64,000 bases of DNA from Oasisia sp. SBJ-2009 (Eukaryota; Annelida; Polychaeta; Sabellida; Siboglinidae). Where the stretch lies: positions 39,337,617 through 39,401,616 of the forward strand of contig OZ024863.1 of assembly GCA_964017155.1 (NCBI GenBank), written 5' to 3'. Shown here piece after piece: positions 36,103-47,444 of the stretch; the first letter of the stretch is position 1, and every line of letters starts with the position of its first letter. The notes under the pieces were generated by a model, which made no database searches, was not told the DNA's origin, and worked only from the letters and a program-made list of their open reading frames with translations. The position numbers and the translations under genes were made by a program.

Positions 36103-36633
36103 ATGCAGCCTAGTGTGTCTGACCTAATGATATTGACTCCTGTGACCCAATGTTGGCCACAAGACATCCGTTCTGGAGATGAACAAGTCTAAAGAACTGG
36201 ACAAACATAGGAAACTCAATGACAACTTTTCAGTAACTCAGTCAACTTTTTAGGTAGATCCAAGCAAGACCTTAACACACGAAGAAGGCTTTTGTCATAT
36301 CCCAAATTAATATTGCTGAGTAAAAACTGTCATCCTTCTCCTAAAGATGGCTTATCAGTACGTCTGGCATTGTGGCCGGATGGCAGTAATGTTTACAGCT
36401 CAGCCTCTGTTTTTCGTGTGTATATGCTTTGTTCAAGTTTTCTCTTCCTGTGGGATATGGTCCACTTTTCCTCCGTCCGAATCTGTTCTGTGGCTCTGTG
36501 CGTCTAAACAAGTAAATTCATGTTTTGTTAGGATAAAATAGTTTGTGTTAATTAAAAATGATCTCTCAAGAAATTCATTAATCCAGGAATCCGTTGGTAA
36601 ATATATTGGATTTGACACAAATAGTCAAATATA

Positions 36634-36643
36634 AATAAATAAA
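36634..36643 (+). terminator. ANKRD29 poly(A) signal (overlapping AATAAA)
   Basis: Two overlapping AATAAA hexamers about 530 bp after the stop codon; the first candidate I saw downstream of exon 9. Confidence 0.5.
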
Positions 36644-36671
36644 ATATTACTTGAAAGATGCCACAGTGTAG

Positions 36672-37128
36672 GATCTGTTGGGTTGGACTGGTCTAATTGG
36701 ACCTGTCGGGTTGGCGTGTTCTGGTTGGACTGGTCTGGTTGAACCTGTTGGTTTGGACTGGTCTGGTTGGACCTGTCAGGTTGCACAGGTCTGGTTGGAC
36801 CTGTCGGGTTGGACTGGTTGAACCTGTCGGGTTGGACTGGTCTGGTTGGACCTGTCGGGTTGGACTGGTCTGGTTGGACCTGTCGGGTTGGACCTGTTAG
36901 GTTGGACTGATTTGGTTGGACCTGTCTGGTTGGACCTTTCGGGTTGGATTGGTCTGGTTGGACCTGTCGGGTTGGACTGGTTGAACCTGTCGGGTTGGAC
37001 TGGTCTGGTTGGACCTGTCGGGTTGGACTGGTCTGGTTGGACCTGTTAGGTTGGACTGATTTGGTTGGACCTGTCTGGTTGGACCTTTCGGGTTGGATTG
37101 GTCTGGTTGGACCTGTCGGCTTGGCCAG
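36672..37128. repeat. Minisatellite (about 28-bp units) with a 148-bp higher-order repeat
   Basis: Units vary around ggttggactggtctggttgg. A longer block beginning gttaggttggactgatttgg occurs at about 36896 and 37044, 148 bp apart. The long open frames rich in Gln, Asn, Pro and Thr on the minus strand are repeat artefacts. Confidence 0.95.
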
Positions 37129-37129
37129 T

Positions 37130-39699
37130 ACCACATCACCAGCCAGACTGATAAAGTACCTCATGACATGTGGTGATTTGTGCCTTGATTCAACCAAGTA
37201 TTACTTGTCAGTGGTGAATATTATGACTGCTGATTAATTAGATAATTGTTCTTTGTACTGTCTTCGCTTGCGAGTGATTTGCACAACTGCCTTAATTCTC
37301 ACCGAGCCAGCGACCATCCACTGCACAGTGAGTCACACTACTGTTTGTTGTATATAATGTTTAGTAAAACTGTTTGTTTAGTTTTATCTCTTAGCTATGG
37401 CATTTTATACCCAGATGTGATTCTTTTGTCAATTTACTGACACTTGCCATATGTATACATTTGCTTTTATACTGGTGGCGTGAGAGGGCCAGGTTATACA
37501 GTTGTTACGCGAGCTCAATGAAGATTGGTTTATGATGTCCCAGATGTATATTTCTGTATGATTTCTTGAGTTGGAACCTGGACTTTCTTGTTGATTCGTA
37601 ACATGCAAATAAACTGTACTTATCATGTTGTCATGTGCTGGTCTAACTAGACTAATAGTTGTTGTTCACACTCTTACATCACATTCTGATATAATAGCAT
37701 CATAGTTAAGGAATCATCAGCAAGCCAGTGTAGTATATTATCTCATACATTAATTATATTAAAATTAGATTGACCGTTTGAAGGCTACTGTTGCCAAGCA
37801 ACGCCCATGACACAAATTGTGGTCACAGCTAAACAGTTCAGAATCACTTATCAATGATGTGTACGAAAAGTACTGGAAGAATTTAAAGCCCAGAGGCATC
37901 TTATAAACTAAATAAAACATACCTATTTGACAAAAAAGGAAACACGAAACTAATTAAAAGCAAAGTATGTAGCAAGATATTAATGCTGAAAGCAACTATA
38001 AATTATATTAAGCAACAAAACACAGATTGTACATATAAAAAGTTATTATTCTTCCACAGTGAGTACAATTTGTTCGACCAACTACACACAGTAGGTGAAT
38101 CAGATCATGATATTGTCACTTCTTGAACAGATGCCCAGGTAGTCTTATTCTACAATACAGCGGCTCTCAGCATTAAAAAAAAATCATGGGGCTCTCCCAG
38201 ATAAGAAATGACATCCAGGCATTTTCTTTATAATGATGTATCTTCAATTTTGGAGGTTTGCGTTTGGTTTTCATTTCTTAGTTGTTTCGTGGTAGTAAAT
38301 GTATAGTTACTTTAACGGGATGTGTAAGTTTCTTAGTTAAGTCAGAAAGTTTCATTTCAGTTGTCCCTGGTTATATAAGTACAATTTTTTTTGCTCCCTT
38401 GCGGGCCCCTTGGCAGTTTTCAAGGTGCCAGGGACCCTCGGTTGAGAACCGCATGTACATGATACCAGACACCATTTCAAACATATTAGTTATCAGAAAG
38501 TCTTCAACACCATGTTTTATTCAACAAATTCATACTATGTAACTCACTGGCTGTGTATTTCATGACTTACATATATAATGACTATCATGCACCATTCAAC
38601 ACCAGAGCTCTTCGAGATTGTCACACTCACTAACACAAATGACACAGTCAATAAAGCAACATGTTTCTCTTCATAAATTTGTCACAGCACCTTCCAACAG
38701 GATTCATGGCGCTACATGTATTTTATTTTATACGTTTGTATTATTATTATACACTATCTCAGTTATTGCAATTAAATCATGACCGAAAATACCCCCCAAA
38801 TATTTTGCATTATAGCGACACACTTTGGTTCATATGTACGTATAGGCATTACAGCGACACAATTGGGTTCATATGTACGTACAGGCATTATAGCGACAAA
38901 CTTGGTTTAATATGTACGTACAGGCATAATAGCGACATACTTGTAATACATTGTGAAATGCCAACATAAGCAGTACATTCATACAAGACTCTGTTGTACC
39001 ACACTAGCAATCTACATGTGTTTATAAATAATAACCGCCCACATCTTTACTGCAAATGTCTGCTTTAGTGAAAAAGTCAGCAGTGAATTTATTTTAAATA
39101 ACTACCAGGTTCACTAATAGCAACCAAACATATCCTGCAAGATTCATACTAGTCTTTGGACATTCTTAACCATACACACATCATTTATACTAACAACTTA
39201 TGTAGAAGCATAAAATATAAAGAAATTAATCGAAGCATAATTAAACATATTACAACCATGTATAAAAATCATCAGAACAGAAATGATAATACTATAACTT
39301 CTTTCTCTCAGCGAGAATTGGACGAATTCACATAAACATAATCACTGTTTAATAAATGCTACATATATTCTTCGTGAACAACATTTAACAGCCCCAAATA
39401 TGTGTAATGCAATCTTAGATCGCAAATTTTAAAAGGTCTTTGTAAAAACAAATAATTTATAACAACACATATTTGTTATGATTTCAGTACATAATTATTA
39501 ATTTCAAGTGTGGTGTTTCTATTGAACAGTTCACCATTATCTGACCTTCAGAGTTATACCAAAGCATCTTTGTGATATCTTCAGCATTTACGTATTGTAA
39601 ATCATTCTCTAGAGATTATCTACAGAAACTGCATTGTCATAATTTTCATCACCGGCATTCTTGCTATGGAGTTGGCAGTTGTCATGGTAACTAGATGAG
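37130..39699. other. Region between convergent ANKRD29 and SDCBP
   Basis: No coding exon was found. It holds an hAT-like MITE at 38158-38452, a short tandem block of about 41-44 bp at 38813-38940 (cattatagcgacacacttgg...), and presumably the SDCBP 3'UTR next to 39700. Several TTTATT hexamers could serve SDCBP as poly(A) signals; I could not choose one. Confidence 0.4.
38158..38452. mobile_element. hAT-like non-autonomous element
   Basis: It opens acagcggctctcagcatt and closes tcggttgagaaccgcatg, resembling the CAG-GGTTCTCAAC ends of hAT elements. A related piece (gagcccttggcagttctctc...) lies at 33221-33290. Target duplications are not clear. Confidence 0.5.
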
Positions 39700-42600
39700 T
39701 CACACATCTGGCACACCATGATCCATGTGTTTCTTCACCAACTTTGAGCCGATGCTGCAACAAACAAACATTCGGTCTGAGACTGAGTCTGTACAAACAC
39801 TCGTCTGTAACCTAGTCTGTATTTTTAAAATATGGTATTTCTGGGTTGCCTTATGGCCACGGAAGAAACACATCCACTGTAGGATGACCTGTCCAGTATA
39901 GTGACCCTGTTAGCAGGACGACCTATCCACTGAATACTTAACCAGACTCAACCAAGCATAGTTCTTCCACAATTTACAATCTACTACAGACATCTGTATG
40001 CAACTGTTTTTATTTGCAACCTATTTGCATTCTTGTACCTGAATACTGTCTGCATTCTTGTATCAGTTTATAATTATAGTCCTTAGGACTGCTCAGAGCA
40101 TGTTAAGATTCTTCTCTTCCCGAACTATTGTTCTAAGCATCATCTGAACTACTCTTAGGAGTTTTCAGCCTTGCAGCATCAAGAGGTGTACCCACAACTG
40201 TCTACTAGATACTTATGTATGTGGCTGGTGAGAGGAAGTGGAGTGACTCACATTGTTCAAGCTTCAAATAGTGATTTAAACCCAGGTGATCGCAAGGGTC
40301 AGTGTGTTATTCTAACCACTGTACTACAGCACCCCACCTGCCAGCTGGTTGACCTCTCACCTCTTGATGATGTGGTCGTAGACAAAGGAAGGAATGACGG
40401 TCACCGTGACAGTTCTACCACACCCGTCAAATAGCTGCTTGATCTCCGTCTCCTGCAAACACAATCCTTAGTCATAAATTGTCAGACAGTCTGAGAGAAA
40501 CAACTGCTTGATCTCAGTCTCCTGCAAACACAACCCACTGTCAGAAACTGTCACTGACAGTCTGAGTCAAACAACTACTTGATCTCACTCTACTGTAAAC
40601 ACAATCCTTAGTCATAAATTGTCACTGACAGTCTGAGCGAAACAACTGCTTGATCTCAGTCTCCTGCAAACACAACCATTGTCAGAAACTGTCACTGACA
40701 GTCGGAGTCAAACAACTGCTTGATCTCAGTCTCCTGCAAACACAACCATTGTCAGAAACTGTCACTGACAGTCTGAGTCAAACAACTGCTTGATCTCAGT
40801 TTCCTGCAAACACAACCACTGTCAGAATCTGTCACTGACAGTCTGAGTCAAACAACTGCTTGATCACAGTCTCCTGCAAACACAACCCACAGACTCAAAC
40901 TGTCACTAACAGTCTGAGTCAAACAACTACTTGATCTCAGGCTCCTGCAAACACAACCACTGTCAGAAACTGTCACTGACAGTCTGAGTCAAACAACTGC
41001 TTGATCACAGTCTCCTGCAAACACAACCCACAGACTCAAACTGTCACTGACAGTCTGAGTCAAACAACTGCTTGATCTCAGGCTCCTGCAAACACAAGCC
41101 ACTGTCAGAAACTGTCACTTACAATCTGAGTGCTTTATTTTTACCTGGTAACTTTATGTAACTTTATGTGTAATATTTTAGTAATACTTGTTACTTCCCA
41201 TACAAATAAAAAGGATGATCCTTACGAAACACAACTGCTAAACAATATGTAATATTTCAGTTATAGAATGTTCTGCATTGTTATGTGGGAGAACAGCTGA
41301 GAATATTTCTACAGGTGCTATGTGAAGAGTATATGACAAACTATCAGCTCAGTGGAGGATCTAGGGTTGCGGTTACCTTGAGTCCAACAACATTCTGACC
41401 ATTAACCTCCACCATGTGGTGGTCAATGAGCAGACCATTCCTGGCAGCGGACGACCCTTTGACGAGGGAAGTGATCTTGTTGTCCTTGAACACAAAGCCC
41501 ACGTGGCCCGTGCTGTCCTTCTGCAGTGTCAATGTCCTCTCAAAGGGTCTGCAACAGTCGTGGCACCTTCACTGTAGTAACTTTACTTTCATTCACAGCA
41601 ACCAATCTAAGAACATTACTTTTTGATATCTTTGGATAGCTGATATATCTGTCAAGGTGGTGTATATTTATTTACGAACACACTGACTCCAATGATGGTT
41701 GATGTCAATTCATCTGAAACAACGTGTGACCATGTAAACAGATGCCCAAATTTTGGTGGTTTACTACACCCTGCACAATGAATTTATGCATGCTTTCATA
41801 AAGTATTGATCCAGTGCATGGTGTATCTGTCCACCCTTATGTTGTCTACCAAGCAACCTTACATATCCACCCTCCCACCTGTCCACCCCCACATAACCAC
41901 CCACCCACGCTCCACCTGTTCATCACCCCCACCTATCTACCCTCCCACCTGTCCACCCTCCCACCTCCACATATCCACCCTCCCACCTGTCCACCCTCCC
42001 ACCTCCATATACCCACCCTCCCACCTATCCACCCTCCCACCTGTCCACTCCCACATATCCACCCTCCCACATATCCACCCTCCCACCTATCCACCCTCCC
42101 ACCTATCTAACCACCCACTTGTCCACCCTCCCACATATCCACCCTCCCACATATCCACCCTTCCACCTATCCACCCTCCCACCTATCCACATACCCACCC
42201 TCCCACCTATCCCCCCTTGTGTTGCCCTACAACCAGACCCCACCTGTCTCTGACGGCCATGCGTATGTCCGTGGGAGGACAGTTCTTGAGGCACTTCATG
42301 GCCTTCTCCGTGCTCCACCCAGCCACGTCCTCCCCATTTACCTGCAGGACCTGATCCCCAAACCTCAGTCCCACCAGGGCTGCGGGGGAGTCCCGGTAGA
42401 CGAACGACACAAAGACGCCCTGTCACAACACAAACGGTCACCTGTCAGCTCCAGCAGTCATGTGACCCTGTCACAGCATCAGTTGTGTTGACAACCACAT
42501 CTACGGTTACTTGGAAATAGACACAAAACAGTAGAACCAGTTAAACTGCTGCCAATTTTCATTCCCAGTAAACCACCTAGAGTGTTGGTGACTCAACTAA

Positions 42601-44519
42601 GGTTTCCTAATTTTTTATTCGGAAAGTATATTTGTCATTATGTACCACTATCCAATTGTAAACAATTTATATACCTTCCTTGTTATATGTATGTTTAGGC
42701 GCATTACACTTTACATGAATATATAGATTACCTAAAAATTTAAAATAGAGACATAATTGTAATATAAATAGATCAGTAAAAAAATGTTCAATATAAATAA
42801 ATAGTATTAATCTTAATATTACTAAAATACTAATACTGATAAATAATAGTAAATTATATTACAATTAAAAAATAATAATTATAAAATAGTTGATAAATAA
42901 TAGATATTAAAATAGTAGATATTAAAAATAAAAAACAGTTAATGATATTACAATTAAAAAATAAATAAATAATAAAATAGTTGATAAATAGTACATATTA
43001 AAAATGTTCGGATATTAAAAAAAAAATCTTTTAAAGTGAAATGCTCTTTTAAACAGAAATGTCTTCAGTTGCTTCTTGAAAGAACTTAGTAGTTTAAAAT
43101 GTCACTCTTCTATCTCTAAAATGAACATGACGAGATGAACCAACCATTGAGAGGACAGGTGAGGTGTGAGCCATACCTTGTTGACGGAGCACACCCTCAG
43201 CCCCATCTTGCCCTCCCCGTCCTTGCACATCAACACCTCCCTCACCCCCGCCTTGATCTCAGCCCTCTTGAGCCCCGTGTGATCACCGGAGATGGGAGCG
43301 ATCTGACCCTGCCCCGCTTGTGTGTAATGTGGCACCACCTGGTGGGTCTAAGGGAAACAAACATGTCATGAACACTGTCTATTGCAAGAATCGTGTAAAG
43401 TGTGAACGTTGTTTATAATGATCAATAAATAAATGCAACTAGTGATATATCGCTGATCTCCTGTTACTTCCTTGTCAGGGCGAGACCGACCTCAAAACAG
43501 ATCCTTGGAATCTGTTTTGCTACCCTCCCACTGTTCTTGCATCTATTTCAACCAACCATCTCCACTCCTCTCTATATTTTCTCTATCAAGTCCTGTTAAT
43601 GCTCTCTCTCTCTCTCTGTCTCTGTTTGTCTCTCTGTCTGTCTCTCTCTGTCTGTCTGTCTGTCTCTCTCCATCTCTCTCTCTGTCTGTCTTTCTATCTC
43701 TCTTTTTATCTCTCTCTCTGTCTGTCTTTCTATCTCTCTCTCTCCATCTCTCTCTCCGTCTCTCTCTCCGTCTCTCTCCACTCCTTTTCCAATCCATCCA
43801 ATCTCTAATGTCACACTCTGTATACATGCATATCTATTGCCATTCATGAAACAAAGCTACTGCCTACTATCCCATGTGCTTAAGAGAGGTTGTTTATGTA
43901 GACCTCACCTGGGCCATGTGTTGGGCCATCACCTCTCCTGACAGCCCCATGTAATCATCTAAGACTGGATAGAGACCCGATGCAGAGACTTCAGTTGCTT
44001 CCTGTGCCACAGTTACTCCTGGCTGAGCAGTCTCGACGGCTTGGTGCTCATATGCCCGCTGAGCCTTCAACAGACAATTGACACACATCTGATACATCTG
44101 CCACAAAGTCATTGCCATAGAATACATGATACACTGGGGAATTTTTTTGACGGGAATTTTTTTGACAAGTGCTACTACAAAGGAAGCAACACAAGTTTTA
44201 TCAAAACATTGTTGATAATATATAATATTAATTTAGTTTCTCCATTAAAATTATTATGAATAATAATAATAAACTGAGAAAATGTAATTGTTTGGTTGCC
44301 AGCGAGTTGGTATGTATATACAATATATGTAAACTTGTATTCTCCTTCAATACAATAACAAGATCAAAAAATGAACATATGTACTTAAGTTTCAACATGC
44401 GTAACTTTATTATCGGTAGGCAAACACAATCATTGTCATTTGCATGTAATATACATAGTACTTACTTGAGCCATCTGGTCAACTTTCATATCTTCAAGTG
44501 ATGGATACATGGCAGACAT
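39700..44519 (-). CDS. SDCBP: Syntenin (syndecan-binding protein), seven coding exons, two PDZ domains
   Basis: The coding exons, in transcript order, are 44519-44466, 44064-43909, 43347-43177, 42419-42244, 41548-41377, 40452-40361 and 39754-39700; all borders are GT-AG and the sum is 876 bp, 291 residues (human 298). Residues 1-8 are MSAMYPSL, matching the human start. MYPSL and LYPVL (49-53) resemble the LYPxL motifs that bind ALIX. PDZ1 spans about 107-186, with carboxylate loop KMGLRV (117-122) and [21 protein letters not shown]2 spans about 190-266, with HVGFVF (201-206) and [20 protein letters not shown]. The tail ends MDHGVPDV. Syntenin binds syndecans and PIP2 and acts in exosome formation and receptor trafficking. 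The coding start exon has acceptor 44550, so a non-coding first exon must lie upstream. Exon 6 is preceded by nine copies of its own acceptor. Confidence 0.96.
40160..40350 (-). mobile_element. tRNA-derived SINE in the last SDCBP intron
   Basis: The minus strand reads tagtacagtggttagaata (box A-like, about 40322-40340) and cctgggtttaaatcac (box B-like, about 40275). It begins about 15 bp after the exon 6 donor. The rest of the body toward 40160 is inferred. Confidence 0.55.
40434..41130 (-). repeat. 70-bp tandem repeat copying the SDCBP exon 6 acceptor
   Basis: ctgcttgatctcagtctcct recurs at about 40504, 40574, 40645, 40715, 40785, 40855, 40926, 40997 and 41068, with the real exon copy at about 40434. 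On the minus strand most units read gtttgcag followed by gagactgagatcaagcag, the acceptor and first codons of exon 6. The unit at 40574 has a broken acceptor context. Confidence 0.95.
41860..42222 (-). repeat. C-rich (plus) / G-rich (minus) minisatellite after the SDCBP exon 4 donor
   Basis: Units of ccaccctcccacctat type, 16-20 bp, run for about 360 bp. In the SDCBP transcript they read as repeated GGGTGG and GGGAGG, starting about 20 nt downstream of the exon 4 donor (42243). Confidence 0.95.
42695..43083 (-). repeat. AT-rich dispersed repeat, copy 2 (inverted)
   Basis: Reverse complement of the repeat at 34040-34345, running from ggcgcattacactttacatg to gtcttcagttgcttcttgaa. Its middle carries an additional internal duplication (gataaataatagatattaaa). 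It lies in SDCBP intron 3. Confidence 0.65.
43598..43782. repeat. (CT)n/(CTGT)n microsatellite
   Basis: A pyrimidine-rich array in SDCBP intron 2; both strands give spurious open frames. Confidence 0.95.
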
Positions 44520-44549
44520 GTTTGCGATGTTGTGCGTTACGTAGTCAAT

Positions 44550-46452
44550 CTGAATGAAAACAACAAAAGTGAGGTTCATTCAATACTGTTTAAACTTCAA
44601 CAGCAAGGATGAATATATACAAGATGCATACGCAGTACCATGTAGATAAACACAAATTGAAAAAAAAATTAAATATTAAATTGGTAAAATAAATCAATCA
44701 AGACAGTATATGCCTATGCATCCACAATATCCTACTTGTACCAGGAAGTTGATGTGAACTAAGACTCACTGTCCAAGAGGCGTTGTTCTTCTACAGACAG
44801 GTTTGTTTGCTGTCAAGCTGTAGGCACATTTACAATGCAACACTAAAAGAGATCACAGAATTTTTTGGACCACTTTAGCAACAAACTGTCTCAAAAAATA
44901 ATTCAAAAAACTTTTTAAAATAAGGAACTACTTTTGGAGCTAGCCTAATCAACATGTCAAACAACTCTTTCAACAATTCAGGATGATTAATCACAATGGT
45001 TGTTTTGCAAACAAAATATGAGCAGACTGCAGTACTTAATTTAAATGAAGAAGCATCTGGGAATGGAAACAATGGTAGTTTTGCAGATGCATCTCAGGTG
45101 GTTTCCCCCAAACTTGGGCTAACGCAGGAGTCTGGTCTAAATGTGGAAGGTTTGTCCCACATTCGAGGCTCTCTCCTCTACAATATTTTGGAACAACACG
45201 AGACTGCATCATATATTACATTTGGTGTTGCAGTTACCCTGCAGCTCTCTATGAACGAGGATACCCATTGTAGTTATGAAGTCTACATTTTGTGCCAGAA
45301 GATTTTCTCCAAATATACCTGTTAAATACTCATTGATGAACTTATTTGACAAGGCAAGCACATCTCTCACTCAATCCTGTGTTTACCTCATGAACAAGAT
45401 GATGTGTTTTAATTTAATCATGTGAATACTGTGGTTTCATTTATAAAGATATTATGTTTCAATGATTTTGATAGTCCAACAATTGTCTGAAGCTTCTGGA
45501 GAATGCGAGGAGAAAGAAGACTGGGAGCAGCTTTATGTAAGTTACATGACTGTCAGACAATTCTTTAATCCATATATGCGCAGGCCTTCTGATATAACAT
45601 CCAGAGTCTTAACACTTATAGTGTCTATATGATGATAGTTAGTAATTAATTTGTCAGTGAGAGACTGTCGTAACATTGACGGTTTATTACAATGACATGT
45701 AAAAGTAAGACAAATATTGTAAAATTAGCATTAGCACTACGTAACTTTGTGAAAGTTTGTCTACTACAAGTACAACACTAAGAATGTCGAAGTCACCAGC
45801 TGTGCAGGTTCTCATTCATCTTTACATGCATACATTTTTGATATACCAGGATTGTATATTAAAAAAAATCCTGATGAGGATATGGCGTCTGGTGTTCGCA
45901 CGATACAATCATGACAGCGTCGAATTTAAAGAACAGAGCTCGTGTGATGTCGGCGTAAATGCCACTGCCACTGGACCCTATTTCATTGTTTTGAATTTGA
46001 CTGTCCATGACAGACCCTGCTAAGCCAGTCACACTTCGCCTAATTTATTTATATATGCTTTGATATGTAAACATTATAAACTGTAAGTTTCTTTGTAACC
46101 ATACCTGTTTCTGGAGATGTAAAGTATTGAGAAAATACCTCTTGTTAAAACACCAACTTGGTACGCAAAACGGAAAGCAACTGTCACAAGACGATGACTC
46201 TCGCCTCTCGGTAGAAATACTGCGGTCACGTGATACTCTTGTACCCTCAATTAAATATATTTTTGTGCAGCGTGTGAGACTCCTGTGAGTTTTGTGTTTA
46301 TTTAAAATTTATAGTAGCGCAAAAGTGTTGGCGAATTAGACACACTGTATTACGTTGAAAAGACATGCACTTTATTTATTAGATATTCCCTAAGCGGCCA
46401 ACACCAACCGGAAATCCTCCATCGGCTGAAATGTCAAACTAATTGAGGTGTT
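44550..46452. promoter_or_regulatory. SDCBP 5' region and divergent promoter
   Basis: This interval separates the SDCBP start exon (acceptor 44550) from the plus-strand ATG at 46453, so the two genes are divergent. A candidate SDCBP leader exon on the minus strand could end at donor 46138 (gtattt), but this is weak. GTCACGTGAT at 46225-46234 is one base from the TFEB/MITF palindrome GTCACGTGAC. The open frames at 44996 and 45757 have no recognisable similarity. Confidence 0.3.
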
Positions 46453-46561
46453 ATGGCCACCAAAACAGACGACGAAAACTTGAATAAGCAACAGACAGAA
46501 GTCAGAGTTTGTGAACGAGGTGATGCAAATGGGTGTCAGGACGGTCTGACGTCGGAGAAAA
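46453..46561 (+). CDS. First coding exon of an unidentified gene (MATKTDDENL...)
   Basis: The ATG in context gttATGG opens a 36-codon stretch starting MATKTDDENLNKQQ, then a donor gtaagt at 46562 in phase 1. The peptide is hydrophilic and acidic, like the disordered N-terminus of a cytosolic protein. A possible next exon is 47414-47444: acceptor tagcag, 31 nt, donor gtaagt at 47445, in frame and giving TAEDSEVVWGW. I found no further exon with confidence. The gene would read away from SDCBP. I do not recognise it; WG-rich N-termini occur in BSD-domain and FAM114 proteins, but this is only a hint. Confidence 0.45.
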
Positions 46562-47413
46562 GTAAGTAATTTGTGTGCGTGACAGCCGTCTCTTGTTCGT
46601 ATTAATTAGTCTTCCCGTTCGGTTTACAAAAAACTGGTGGGAAACCCAGACGCAACACTGTTGCGCAACAATGGATTAACATGTAAATGTACAGCTGTGT
46701 AATTTTTATTATGAATAAGATGAATATCATGTATCCTCCCCATAAGTCGTTACTGACGTATCATAATGTCTAACGACGTTAGACATAATACGAATAGGCA
46801 AACTTTGCGTTAACATTTGACAAACTGAAAAGTTAATTCCTTCCTTGTTGAAAATTTTGTTTATTTTGAAATTAAACTACCGACATTTGAACTCGATATT
46901 AACTCACGAAAACCACTTGTCCTGTAGGACAAGTACTAATTAATGTTTGCTTTAATTCCAACAGAAATCTACTTGTCCAGCAAAACATTTTAGTAGACAC
47001 AGTGACATAAACCATCAATATTATTGTTGGCATTTTCAAGCACATCACAATGACAATAGTACGCATATTTAGGGATATGGTCGGAATGCCCCTCTGCCTG
47101 AATGCCCCACTCGCAATGCCCCAATCATACTATAGCTGTACTTTTGAATCAAGAAAATGTAATTCAAGGGCGTGATTATAATCAATGGCAATGCCATCAG
47201 TACTGTTGACATTGTAACAATGATAATTTATTGTGACAATTTAAATGCCATATTATGGCTAGATTTGGCATTAATTTCTCCTGTTTGCATTTGAGATTGA
47301 ACTAACAATTTAGCCATATCAGATCAAAGTTACAATTATCGTCATCTTTTAATCTGCCCGAGATGATCTTTAACTGATCAACTTGACAAATCATACTGTT
47401 ACTATACATATAG

Positions 47414-47444
47414 CAGCAGAGGACTCTGAAGTGGTTTGGGGCTG
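47414..47444 (+). CDS. Possible 31-nt microexon with NAGNAG acceptor
   Basis: TAGCAG at 47411-47416 offers two acceptors three bases apart; either keeps the frame from the exon at 46453-46561 and adds or omits one Ala. The consensus donor gtaagt follows at 47445. Translation is AEDSEVVWGW. It is supported by frame and splice sites only. Confidence 0.35.

Noticed and set aside
36625..37197. 190-aa minus-strand frame rich in Gln, Asn, Pro and Thr
   Set aside because: It follows the units of a minisatellite and has no unique sequence, splice logic or start context.
41806..42354. 182-aa Pro/His/Ser-rich plus frame
   Set aside because: It is the complement of the SDCBP intron minisatellite and of exon 4 on the opposite strand.
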